NCBI GenBank assembly: GCA_021812865.1
Contig: JAKAMP010000033.1
Span: 1-10,961, forward strand
Source of the DNA: Bacteroidota bacterium
GTDB taxonomy: Bacteria; Bacteroidota; Bacteroidia; Bacteroidales; JAAYUG01
Length of the DNA stretch: 10,961 bases
Direction: 5' to 3'
The translations under genes and the position numbers were made by a program. The notes under the pieces are model-generated. The model was not told the DNA's origin. It worked only from the letters and a program-made list of their open reading frames with translations, and did not search any database. Shown here in pieces: positions 1-7,571 of the stretch. How positions within the stretch are numbered: the first letter of the stretch is position 1; each line of letters opens with the position of its first letter.

Positions 1-1359
1 CTGCATGTGGGCATCGTATACCTGGTTATTGCACGGCTGCTTACTTTCGGGGCCAGAAACAGGTTTCTGAAAATACCTTTCCTCATCCTGCAAATCGGTT
101 TTCTTTGGTTTTATGCATTTCTTACCGGTCTTTCGCCTGCCGTGAACAGGGCAGCGGCCATGTTTTCGTTTCTTGCCGTGGGAAAATCCCTTAAACGGCA
201 GGCCGGAACTACCAATGTGCTATCTGGTTCCGCACTCATCCTGCTGCTCGTAAATCCTTTCGTGATATTCGATATCGGGTTCCAGTTGTCCTACCTTGCC
301 GTGTTCTTTATTTCTGTGCTTCAACCGCTAATTTACGGCCTGTTTGAAATTAAAAACTATATGGCTGACCAGGTTTGGAAGCTGATCGCCCTTTCCCTTG
401 CGGCCCAGGCCGGTACATTTCCTCTAAGCGTAATGTATTTCAACCAATTCCCCAATTATTTTCTTGTGACAAACCTGGTGGTGGTTCCATTGGCCGCAAT
501 CATCCTTTACCTGTCCATAGCCATGCTGGTGTTCTCCTGGATTCCCCTGCTTGGACCGCTACTGGCATTTTTTCTCCGTTATTCCTTGAAGGGTATGATC
601 TGGTCGGTTGAAGCCATAGAGAACCTACCTTATTCGGTGATGCATAATATCCATTTATCGGGTTTGCAGGTAATATGGCTATACCTGTTACTTCTCCTGT
701 TTGTGCTTGCTTTCACCTACCGCCGCAAATGGTTCCTGATTGCCGGGCTGGCCGGATTCAGCATCCTTCTCGTGTCTGCAACGGTATTGAAAATTCATTC
801 TTACGCCCGTGAAACTTTCACCGTTTTTAACCGGCAGTCTTCATCCACCATAATGTTTACTTCACATGGGGCCGGGTATGTATTCTTCACAGGGAATGCG
901 ATGCCCGAAGCAGCAAGATATACAAAACCCTACGCCGGGGAACTGGGGCTGAGGAAACTTTCCCTGATTAACATGGATACCCTGCATGCAGGTAGTTCCT
1001 ATTTTCTGCCAGGGCTTAGTTTTTCTGCCCTCTCAAAAGGAGCCGTTCTTTTCCAGGATCAAAGTTGCACAGTAGTGTACCTGCATGGAGGAGGAGGGGC
1101 AGAGAGCAATTTCAGAATGGATGCCCCGGTTGATTATGTAATCATTGGGAAAGGCTTCATCCGGTCGAAAACACGTCCGCTGTTTGCTTCCTCTCCGCGT
1201 GCAGTCATTATTGACTCATCGGTTCCACCCTGGGAGGCAGAGCCCCGTTCCGGTGAATTGCCCGGATGGATCAAAAATCCCTACCGTGTTGCTTTAAAGG
1301 GCGCTTTTTCTGTGGAAAACCGTTCTTTCTCCGCCTTGCGACAGGCAGATATTGAATAA
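1..1359 (+). CDS. comEC: ComEC/Rec2-type competence membrane protein, 3' part
   Basis: This is the C-terminal 452 residues of a ComEC/Rec2-family protein, the inner-membrane channel thought to pass single-stranded DNA into the cytoplasm during natural transformation. The frame is open at base 1, and its first residues (LHVGIVYLVIARLL) match the conserved LHVG helix of the Competence domain. The true start therefore lies upstream, and the GTG at 7 is not a start. Further family marks are the GLSPAVNRAAAM stretch at about residues 40-51 and the NPFVIFDIGFQLSYLAVFF stretch at about 85-103. Many hydrophobic helices fill roughly the first 270 residues. The last ~175 residues are soluble and stand where many ComEC proteins carry a metallo-beta-lactamase-like domain, but no HxHxDH motif is visible. 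The gene ends 37 bases before trkA on the same strand. The family call is secure; whether the cell is transformable cannot be told from this. Confidence 0.9.
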   Translation: MHVGIVYLVIARLLTFGARNRFLKIPFLILQIGFLWFYAFLTGLSPAVNRAAAMFSFLAVGKSLKRQAGTTNVLSGSALILLLVNPFVIFDIGFQLSYLAVFFISVLQPLIYGLFEIKNYMADQVWKLIALSLAAQAGTFPLSVMYFNQFPNYFLVTNLVVVPLAAIILYLSIAMLVFSWIPLLGPLLAFFLRYSLKGMIWSVEAIENLPYSVMHNIHLSGLQVIWLYLLLLLFVLAFTYRRKWFLIAGLAGFSILLVSATVLKIHSYARETFTVFNRQSSSTIMFTSHGAGYVFFTGNAMPEAARYTKPYAGELGLRKLSLINMDTLHAGSSYFLPGLSFSALSKGAVLFQDQSCTVVYLHGGGGAESNFRMDAPVDYVIIGKGFIRSKTRPLFASSPRAVIIDSSVPPWEAEPRSGELPGWIKNPYRVALKGAFSVENRSFSALRQADIE

Positions 1360-1396
1360 TTCGATGTAAATTCGCAATCTGGTAAAAATTTTCAAC

Positions 1397-2737
1397 ATGA
1401 AAATCATAATTGCCGGAGCCGGAGATGTAGGTATACACCTGGCAAAGATGCTCAGCACAGAGGCCCATGATCTCACGGTGATGGATACGGATGAGGAGCA
1501 CCTGAGGAGGGTGGGAGCCACCTGCGATGTGCTTACCCTGCATGGTTCTTCGAGTTCCATTAGCCTGCTCAAGGATGCGAATGTGCACAAGGCCGACCTG
1601 TTCCTGGGGGTTACCTCCTCGGAAGAGGTGAATATCACTTCGGCTATTCTTGCCAAAAATCTTGGCGCCAAACAAACCATTGCCCGTATTGATAAACTGG
1701 AGTACCTGCAGCCCAAAAACAGGGATATTTTTATGGGGCTTGGAATTGACTATATGTTTTACCCTGAGCTTATTGCTGCCAAGGAAGTCATTGGCCTGCT
1801 GCAATCGGGTGGAACCAATGATATTGTGGATTTTGCAGGAGGAAAACTATCCCTGCTGGCGGTAAGGATAAGCGAAACAGCCCCCATTCTCAACAAGAGC
1901 GTGAACGAGTTTACTCATAGCTTTGAAAACATTGAGTTCAGGGCCGTTGCCATCATCCGGAACAGGACAACCATCATACCCAACGGGGAAGATAAGTTTT
2001 TTCTGAACGACCTGGTATATGTGATCACCAACAAGGCAGGGGTTGAGGAGATCATGCGCCATACCGGTATTGAAAAGTACGAGATCAATAATATCATGAT
2101 CCTTGGAGGAAGCCGCATTGGCAAGAACATTGCCCTGGAAATGGGCGATGACCATATGGTGAAACTCATCGAAATTGACCGCACCAAGAGCTATACCTTG
2201 TCCAATGAGTTGCACCGTGCCCTGGTGATCAATGCTGACGGGCGAAGCAGGGACCTGTTGATACAGGAGGGACTGCCCAAAATGGATGCCTTTATAGCCG
2301 TATCAGGGAATTCAGAGACCAATATTCTTTCGTGTATGCTGGCCAAGTCGGTGGGCGTGAAAAAGGCCATTGCAGAAGTGGAGAACCTCGATTACATCAA
2401 CCTGGCAGAGGATATGGGCATCGATGCCATTATCAATAAGAAGCTGACCACGGCAAGCCGTATTTTCCGGTTTACGATGAGCGAAGAGGTGTCGTCAATC
2501 AAATGTCTGGCAGGTACTGATGCGGAAGTGTTTGAATTTGAGGTAAAACCATACAGTAAGGTAACGAGGGGAACGCTCAGGGAGATCGATTTTCCAAAGG
2601 CGTCAATTGTGGGCGGCGTAATCCGGGGGAAGAACAGTTTCATTGCCACCGGAGATACCGAAATCAGGGCATACGACCGTGTTGTAGTCTTTGCACTTCC
2701 TTCGGCGATTGATAAAGTGGGCAAATACTTTTCATGA
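1397..2737 (+). CDS. trkA: Trk potassium uptake system NAD-binding subunit TrkA
   Basis: TrkA is the cytoplasmic peripheral subunit that binds NAD(H) and gates a TrkH/TrkG potassium channel. The 446 residues are close to the 458 of E. coli TrkA and show the duplicated RCK layout. The first Rossmann unit has GAGDVG (residues 7-12) and an acidic residue, D30, at the end of the second strand where the nucleotide ribose is held. A first RCK_C domain covers about 140-222. The second Rossmann unit has GGSRIG (237-242), followed by a second RCK_C domain over about 365-446. The ATG lies 37 bases after comEC, so co-transcription is possible; the gap has only a weak promoter-like TAAATTCG (1367-1374). 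No trkH or trkG is adjacent, although the two are often neighbours; the next gene is convergent. The family call is firm, and the channel partner must lie elsewhere. Confidence 0.95.
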   Translation: MKIIIAGAGDVGIHLAKMLSTEAHDLTVMDTDEEHLRRVGATCDVLTLHGSSSSISLLKDANVHKADLFLGVTSSEEVNITSAILAKNLGAKQTIARIDKLEYLQPKNRDIFMGLGIDYMFYPELIAAKEVIGLLQSGGTNDIVDFAGGKLSLLAVRISETAPILNKSVNEFTHSFENIEFRAVAIIRNRTTIIPNGEDKFFLNDLVYVITNKAGVEEIMRHTGIEKYEINNIMILGGSRIGKNIALEMGDDHMVKLIEIDRTKSYTLSNELHRALVINADGRSRDLLIQEGLPKMDAFIAVSGNSETNILSCMLAKSVGVKKAIAEVENLDYINLAEDMGIDAIINKKLTTASRIFRFTMSEEVSSIKCLAGTDAEVFEFEVKPYSKVTRGTLREIDFPKASIVGGVIRGKNSFIATGDTEIRAYDRVVVFALPSAIDKVGKYFS

Positions 2738-2741
2738 TAGT

Positions 2742-3356
2742 TTACAGAACCGGCAAGCTGGGTCCTTCTCTTACAATCACAGGCTCCTCTCCTGTGCAGT
2801 CGATTACGGTAGAGGCAATATTACTGCCGTAGCCTCCATCCACCACAATATCGACTTTGTCGCCGTATTTTTCATGAATAAGCTCCGGATCGGTGGTATA
2901 TTCGATTACCTCATCTTCATCGTGAACCGATGTGGTTAACAATGGGTTACCCAGGGCGCGGACGATTTCCAGTACCACCGGATTATCGGGGACCCTGATC
3001 CCGATGGTTTTTTTCTTTCCCTTGAATATTTTTGGCACGTTCTGGTTGGCTGGTAGGATGAAAGTGTACGGCCCGGGGAGGTTTTTCTTCATCAGCTTGA
3101 AAACATTCTTGTCGATTTGTTTTACAAAATCGGAGATATGGCTAAGGTCTGAAAAGATGAATGAAAATTCGGCCCGCTCAAGTTTTGTGCCTTTGATGGC
3201 TGCCACTCTTTCGGCTGCCTTGTGGCTGTATATGTCGCAGCCCAGTCCATAAACCGTATCGGTAGGAAATACGGCCACTCCTCCTGCTTTCAAAGTATTC
3301 ACCACCAGGTCGACCTGGCGCGGATTCGGGTTCTCAGAGTAAATCTTAACTAACAT
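2742..3356 (-). CDS. YciO-type Sua5/YrdC/YwlC family protein
   Basis: This 204-residue protein is a single YrdC-like domain, the fold that makes L-threonylcarbamoyl-AMP for the tRNA t6A modification in TsaC and Sua5. Visible marks are GGVAVFPTDTVYGLGC (25-40), the NLPGPYTFIL core (92-101), KKKTIGIRVPDNP (114-126) and the closing STVID and VREG segments (182-186, 195-198). Length and motif details (KTIGIRVP, and KGTKLERAEFSFIFSDLS in place of the TsaC-like KGRP...PL segment) resemble E. coli YciO more than TsaC. Threonylcarbamoyl-AMP synthase is therefore only one option, and YciO's physiological role is not settled as far as I know. The ATG lies 27 bases after the rhomboid stop on the same strand, so the two probably form a small operon. 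A near-match -7 box TACCTTCG (3375-3382) could add an internal promoter. The 3' end is four bases from the convergent trkA stop. Confidence 0.88.
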   Translation of the reverse strand: MLVKIYSENPNPRQVDLVVNTLKAGGVAVFPTDTVYGLGCDIYSHKAAERVAAIKGTKLERAEFSFIFSDLSHISDFVKQIDKNVFKLMKKNLPGPYTFILPANQNVPKIFKGKKKTIGIRVPDNPVVLEIVRALGNPLLTTSVHDEDEVIEYTTDPELIHEKYGDKVDIVVDGGYGSNIASTVIDCTGEEPVIVREGPSLPVL

Positions 3357-3383
3357 ACATTAAAAAACAAGGAACGAAGGTAG

Positions 3384-4085
3384 TCATTTACCCGTTATCC
3401 CGTCTTTCCGATCAAGGTTTTCGTTTTCTTCCTTGTATTTTGGATCGTTCCAGGGGACACCTATGTCATCATCTTCATCTTCGGACTCCCAGGAATAAAT
3501 CTCCTTTTGTGGCCCGAATTTCCTGTAGAAAATGGCAAGCATCACACCCGAAACAGATCCATATATGTGCGATTCAAAAGAAATGGTCTCATCCAGGGGA
3601 AATAAACCCCAAATCAATCCGCCGTACAGGAATACCACGAGGAGAGAAATTGCCACCAGTTGCGGATATCGTCTGATGATACCGCTAAGGAAAAGAAAAG
3701 CGGCAAAACTGTATACCAGTCCGCTTGCCCCAATATGGTATGCCTCCCTCGCCCCGAGCCATGTCCATAGGCCTGTGAGCAGATAGCTAAGCAAAAATAC
3801 CTGCATAGCTACTTCGCGATAAAAATAGAAAATGGCTGTAAGCAGCAGGAAAACAGGTACTGAATTATCAATCAGGTGGTTGAGATTGGCATGAACCAGG
3901 GGGCCGGTGAGTATTCCGAGGAGTCCGTGGAGGCTGTGAGGATAGATGCCCAGGGTGTAAAAGTCGCTTCCCGACATGACTTCGGTGAATTTGACAAGCC
4001 ATAGCAGGATCACAAACAAGAAAGGGATAACCATACTCCTATGGAATTTTTCTTTTTCCTGGCTGAGATCGGTGGTTGTTGTCAA
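3384..4085 (-). CDS. Rhomboid-family intramembrane serine protease
   Basis: Rhomboids cleave membrane proteins within the lipid bilayer using a Ser-His dyad. The dyad is visible: S121 in GASG (119-122) and H173 in the last helix (ESHIYG). H65, H70 and N74 are spaced as the H145/H150/N154 set of E. coli GlpG, which forms the oxyanion-site loop. About six hydrophobic helices can be drawn (roughly 18-37, 76-90, 94-112, 119-137, 142-162 and 172-188), the bacterial minimum for an active rhomboid. An acidic, polar tail (about 199-228) follows. The start used here is TTG at 4085, 16 bases below the predicted transcript start; ATG at residue 18 (4034) is an alternative that keeps every catalytic element. 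The gene is separated from ilvC by a terminator and is probably co-transcribed with the YciO-type gene. Substrates are unknown. Confidence 0.9.
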   Translation of the reverse strand: MTTTTDLSQEKEKFHRSMVIPFLFVILLWLVKFTEVMSGSDFYTLGIYPHSLHGLLGILTGPLVHANLNHLIDNSVPVFLLLTAIFYFYREVAMQVFLLSYLLTGLWTWLGAREAYHIGASGLVYSFAAFLFLSGIIRRYPQLVAISLLVVFLYGGLIWGLFPLDETISFESHIYGSVSGVMLAIFYRKFGPQKEIYSWESEDEDDDIGVPWNDPKYKEENENLDRKDGITGK

Positions 4086-4107
4086 AGGGATTGGGTCATA
4101 ATGAGGA

Positions 4108-4115
4108 CAAAGGTA
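4108..4115 (-). promoter_or_regulatory. Candidate Bacteroidota -7 box for the rhomboid gene
   Basis: The minus strand reads TACCTTTG, a full match to the TAnnTTTG -7 consensus of the Bacteroidota housekeeping sigma factor. It would start transcription about 16 bases before the TTG codon at 4085. No clear TTTG -33 box is found 18-21 bases upstream, so the promoter is weak or only partly recognised. The ten bases TATACCTTTG recur exactly in the SRP RNA promoter of this window. Confidence 0.45.
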
Positions 4116-4163
4116 TAAAAAGCCGGGTATCTTTTATGTACGGAGGATCAGGGCGGAAAATTA

Positions 4164-4190
4164 AAAAGACCGGCGGGCGGCCGGTCTTTT
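4164..4190 (-). terminator. Intrinsic terminator of the ilv operon
   Basis: A perfect 11-bp inverted repeat (arms 4164-4174 and 4180-4190, loop of five bases) lies 20 bases beyond the ilvC stop codon. The stem is GC-rich in the middle (GACCGGC) and flanked by A's on one side and T's on the other. On the minus strand it therefore ends in a run of five U's, as a Rho-independent terminator should. The same symmetry would let it act on the plus strand, but no plus-strand gene runs into it. It separates the ilv operon from the rhomboid gene. Confidence 0.85.
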
Positions 4191-4210
4191 CAGATTTAGT
4201 CGATTGGAGA

Positions 4211-5257
4211 TTATGCTTTGGGTCTTAATTTTCTGACCTGTGCGCCTGCCTGCCAGAATTCCGATTCGCGCATTTCTTTGAGTTCGGCATTGAGCCCCTG
4301 CTTGTAGTTAGCAGCGCCGGTTGATTCGAGCACGCGAGTTGTTTCGGCGCCCGATTTTACTGCCTGGTATAGATTTTTGAATACGGGCATCACGGCGTCC
4401 CTGAATTTGGGTTTCCAGTCCAACGCGCCTCTCTGGGCGGTAGCGCTGCAGTTGGAATACATCCAATCCATTCCATTCTCATCTACAAGACGGATCAGGC
4501 TCTGGGTAAGTTCTTCCACGGTTTCGTTAAAGGCTTCGCTCGGAGAATGGCCGTTATCGCGGAGCACCTTGTACTGGGCTTCCATGATGCCTGCCAGTGC
4601 GCCCATCAGCACGCCGCGCTCACCGGTGAGATCGCTGTACACTTCCTGTTCAAAAGTGGTGGGGAACAGGTAGCCTGAACCGATGGCAATACCTATGGCG
4701 AGTGTTCTTTCCCTGGCTCTGCCTGTAGCGTCCTGGAATATGGCGTAGCTGGAATTGATGCCACTGCCGGCAAGGAAGTTACGCCTTACGCTGGTACCCG
4801 ATCCTTTAGGCGCAACGAGGATTACGTCTACGTCGGCCGCGGGAACCACACCGGTCTGGTTCTTGTAAGTGATGGAAAACCCATGTGAGAAATATAATGC
4901 ATCCCCTTTTTTGAGATGGGCTTTGAGCTTGGGCCATAATGCCCGCTGGGCAGCATCGGAAACCAGGTACTGGATGATGGTACCTTTTTCGGCGGCCTCT
5001 TCTACCGGGAATAAGGTTTCCCCGGGAACCCAGCCGTCTTTCACGGCCTTGTCCCAGTCTTCCTTGAATTCCGGAGCCTGGCCAATGATCACTTTGAAAC
5101 CATTGTCGCGCATGTTAAGCGACTGTGCAGGTCCCTGCACGCCATAACCGATGACCACGATTGTTTCGTTTTTTAATACTTCCCTGGCTTTCGAAACCGG
5201 GAATTCTTCACGGGTCACTACATCTTCAATGACTCCGCCAAAATTGATTTTTGCCAT
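4211..5257 (-). CDS. ilvC: Ketol-acid reductoisomerase
   Basis: IlvC catalyses the Mg-dependent isomerisation and NAD(P)H reduction of acetolactate, or acetohydroxybutyrate, to the dihydroxy acid. It is the second common step of valine and isoleucine synthesis. The 348 residues show the Rossmann motif GYGVQG (37-42), the catalytic-region FSHGF with H125, VAPKGSGT (148-155), and the metal-ligand segment YSDLTGERG with D209 and E213. An ETVEELT segment (245-251) and NCSATAQRG (269-277) belong to the helical C-terminal domain. The length is that of short-form enzymes (about 330-350) rather than the ~490 of E. coli, yet the C-terminal motifs recall the plant enzyme from memory. It is the last gene of the operon, 14 bases after ilvN and followed by a terminator. 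NADPH versus NADH preference cannot be judged safely by eye. Confidence 0.96.
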   Translation of the reverse strand: MAKINFGGVIEDVVTREEFPVSKAREVLKNETIVVIGYGVQGPAQSLNMRDNGFKVIIGQAPEFKEDWDKAVKDGWVPGETLFPVEEAAEKGTIIQYLVSDAAQRALWPKLKAHLKKGDALYFSHGFSITYKNQTGVVPAADVDVILVAPKGSGTSVRRNFLAGSGINSSYAIFQDATGRARERTLAIGIAIGSGYLFPTTFEQEVYSDLTGERGVLMGALAGIMEAQYKVLRDNGHSPSEAFNETVEELTQSLIRLVDENGMDWMYSNCSATAQRGALDWKPKFRDAVMPVFKNLYQAVKSGAETTRVLESTGAANYKQGLNAELKEMRESEFWQAGAQVRKLRPKA

Positions 5258-5271
5258 AGTATAGTAATTGA

Positions 5272-5808
5272 TTAGTTTTCCATGAGTTTGTCTATTTCTT
5301 TAAGATATGCGGTAAGGTGTTCCTTGTCCGACTTGGTAATGGCAATTCTGCCCGACCGGGTGAACTGCAGTACACCGAATTCATCGAGTTCATGGAAAAG
5401 TCGGGTGGTTTCATCCTTGTGCCCCGTTTTTTCGATTACCGTATAGGTAGGGGTGAGTTCCAGAATACGCGCGTTGTGATTACGTATAAGCGATTCGAAC
5501 TTGTTGCTCAATGTGAGGGCCTCGGTTTTGACCTTGTACAGGGCGATTTCCTGGTGTATCACTTCATCTTCGGTAAGATAAAAACATTTGAGCACTTCCA
5601 TGAGTTTTTCAATCTGTTTAACCACCTTTTCCACCAGTTCCTGTGTGGTATGTACCACAATGGTAAACTTATGTACGCCTTCAATTGCCGATTCTCCTAC
5701 AGTGAGGCTCTCGATGTTCAGGTGCCGGCGAGTAAATATGATGGTTATCCGGTTCAGCAAACCAATATGGTTTTCTGAAAATGCGGTAATGGTGAAATCC
5801 TGTTCCAT
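5272..5808 (-). CDS. ilvN: Acetolactate synthase small (regulatory) subunit
   Basis: This 178-residue protein is the regulatory partner of IlvB. It raises catalytic activity and normally carries the valine feedback site in its N-terminal ACT domain. The ACT domain spans about residues 3-75, with the characteristic run ENHIGLLNRITIIFTRRHLN (12-31) followed by IESLTVGES. A second, C-terminal ALS small-subunit domain covers about 85-175 and ends with the family segment QFTRSGRIAITK (148-159). The length is normal for bacterial IlvN/IlvH. It lies 10 bases after ilvB and 14 before ilvC on the same strand, so it is co-transcribed with both. I did not see a clear loss of the glycine and asparagine positions used in valine binding, so feedback inhibition is plausible but inferred. 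Confidence 0.94.
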   Translation of the reverse strand: MEQDFTITAFSENHIGLLNRITIIFTRRHLNIESLTVGESAIEGVHKFTIVVHTTQELVEKVVKQIEKLMEVLKCFYLTEDEVIHQEIALYKVKTEALTLSNKFESLIRNHNARILELTPTYTVIEKTGHKDETTRLFHELDEFGVLQFTRSGRIAITKSDKEHLTAYLKEIDKLMEN

Positions 5809-5818
5809 GTCAATTGAA

Positions 5819-7564
5819 TTATGATTTGTTTTCGAGTATCATTTCTGAAACGGCAGCTCCGGTCGGCACCATAGGGAATACGTTGCCTTCTTTTTCAACC
5901 ACAACCTCGAGCAGGAAGGGACCATTATGTTCAAGCATCTTGTTGATGGAGGCATTCAGTTCGCTTCTCTCGGTAACCTTGGTGGCTTCGATGCGGAACC
6001 CTTCAGCCAGTTTCATGAAGTCGGGGTTGGTGAGCTCGGTGAAAGAGTACCGTTTATCGAAAAATAGTTCCTGCCATTGGCGTACCATGCCGAGGTAATT
6101 ATTATTGAGCAGCACGATCTTCACTGCAGCTCCTGTCTGGTAAACGGTTCCCAGTTCCTGCATGGTCATCTGAAATCCGCCGTCGCCCACAATACCGATA
6201 ACAGTGCGGTCGGGACGCCCAATTTTGGCGCCCAGGGCAGCAGGTATACCAAAGCCCATGGTGCCCAGTCCGCCTGAGGTAACAATGCTGCGCGACTGGT
6301 TGAATTTGAAATAGCGGGCGCCCATCATCTGATGCTGACCAACATCGGTCACAAGAATGGCCTCACCGTTTGTTTTTTCAGTAAGAAGGTTGATCACTTC
6401 ACCCATGGTCAGGCCTTTTTTCTCCGGGTGAACGGCATGTTTGATCACTTTCTCGAACTCAACCTTGCTGCACTCCCTGAATTCCCCGATCCATTCGGCA
6501 TGTTTGGCCGATTTGATCTTCTTCGTCAGCAGCGGAAGGGTATCTTTTACGTTACCCAGCACGGCTACATCGGCTTTTACATTCTTGTTCACCTCGGCAG
6601 GATCAATTTCCAGGTGAATCATCTTGGCCTGGCGGGCATATTTTTTCAGGTCGCTGGTTACCCGGTCGTCAAACCTCATCCCGATGGCGATCAATACATC
6701 GCATTCGTTGGTTTTGATGTTGGGGGCATAGTTGCCATGCATACCCAGCATACCCATGTTGAGCGGGTGACTGGTGGGAAGGGCCGACAGTCCCAGCAAG
6801 GTCCAGGCGGCAGGAATATCGGCCTTTTCCAGAAAAGCCTGCAGTTCCTTTTCGGCTGAGCCAAGCAGAATACCCTGACCGATCAGGGCAAAAGGTTTCT
6901 TCGCCTGGTTAATGATGTTGGCTGCGGCATCGATGGCCGAGGGCTCCAGGGGAGGCTCAGGCCTGTAACTGCGGATAAAATTGCAGCGTGTATATTCATA
7001 GTCCAGTTCACCAAACTGTGCATTCTTGGCGATGTCGATCAGTACAGGTCCGGGCCTGCCTGAGCTCGCAATATAATAGGCCTTTGCAATGGCATCCGGA
7101 ATTTCTTCAGGCGCATTAACCTGTATATTCCACTTGGTTATGGGCATGGTGATACCTACCACGTCGGTTTCCTGGAAAGCGTCTGAACCGAGAAGAGCAG
7201 CGCTCACCTGGCCAGAGATACACACGAGTGGGGTGGAGTCGATCATGGCGTCGGCAAGCCCGGTGGTAAGATTGGTGGCGCCGGGCCCCGAGGTGACAAT
7301 CACCGTTCCTACTTTTCCTGTTACCCGTGCATAGCCCTGGGCTGCATGAATGGCGCCCTGTTCATGACGAACCAGTACATGGTTAAATTTGTCACGGAAA
7401 TCATATAGGGCATCATATACCGGCATGATGGCTCCGCCAGGGAAGCCGAATATGGTATCCACATTTTCATGCATCAGCGATCTGATCACGGCTTCTGATC
7501 CAGTGATTCTCATTTTTGCCTTTGTTTTTTTCTCTGTCATGGCAGGAATCGTTTGTGTTTCCAT
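5819..7564 (-). CDS. ilvB: Acetolactate synthase large (catalytic) subunit
   Basis: IlvB condenses two pyruvates to acetolactate, or pyruvate with 2-oxobutyrate to acetohydroxybutyrate. This is the first committed step of branched-chain amino acid synthesis. The 581 residues have the three-domain thiamine-diphosphate enzyme layout. The N-terminal pyrimidine domain (about 18-185) holds GFPGG (40-44) and the catalytic glutamate E68 in RHEQGA. A central domain covers about 205-350. The C-terminal pyrophosphate domain has the GDG...NN motif (G460-D461-G462 to N488-N489). Conservation begins at about residue 18 (MRITGSEA), so the first 17 residues are an extension, and the ATG at residue 18 is an alternative start. 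The usual FAD-associated central domain is present in length. It follows ilvD by seven bases and precedes ilvN by ten. Confidence 0.96.
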   Translation of the reverse strand: METQTIPAMTEKKTKAKMRITGSEAVIRSLMHENVDTIFGFPGGAIMPVYDALYDFRDKFNHVLVRHEQGAIHAAQGYARVTGKVGTVIVTSGPGATNLTTGLADAMIDSTPLVCISGQVSAALLGSDAFQETDVVGITMPITKWNIQVNAPEEIPDAIAKAYYIASSGRPGPVLIDIAKNAQFGELDYEYTRCNFIRSYRPEPPLEPSAIDAAANIINQAKKPFALIGQGILLGSAEKELQAFLEKADIPAAWTLLGLSALPTSHPLNMGMLGMHGNYAPNIKTNECDVLIAIGMRFDDRVTSDLKKYARQAKMIHLEIDPAEVNKNVKADVAVLGNVKDTLPLLTKKIKSAKHAEWIGEFRECSKVEFEKVIKHAVHPEKKGLTMGEVINLLTEKTNGEAILVTDVGQHQMMGARYFKFNQSRSIVTSGGLGTMGFGIPAALGAKIGRPDRTVIGIVGDGGFQMTMQELGTVYQTGAAVKIVLLNNNYLGMVRQWQELFFDKRYSFTELTNPDFMKLAEGFRIEATKVTERSELNASINKMLEHNGPFLLEVVVEKEGNVFPMVPTGAAVSEMILENKS

Positions 7565-7571
7565 TGTTTGT

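Noticed and set aside
1367..1374. TAAATTCG as a -7 box for trkA
   Set aside because: One mismatch to the consensus and no TTTG or TTG at 19-21 bases upstream; trkA may simply be read from the comEC transcript.
1271..1804. 177- and 140-codon minus-strand frames across the comEC-trkA junction
   Set aside because: They lie opposite two well-supported genes, the translations look like reverse-strand shadows, and no start signal was seen.
2735..2744. A terminator between convergent trkA and the YciO-type gene
   Set aside because: Only four bases separate the stop codons and no stable hairpin with a T-tract was found around them, so both transcripts probably overlap.
6332..6859. 175-codon plus-strand frame opposite ilvB
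   Set aside because: It is a shadow of the ilvB reading frame with no recognisable domain and no promoter.
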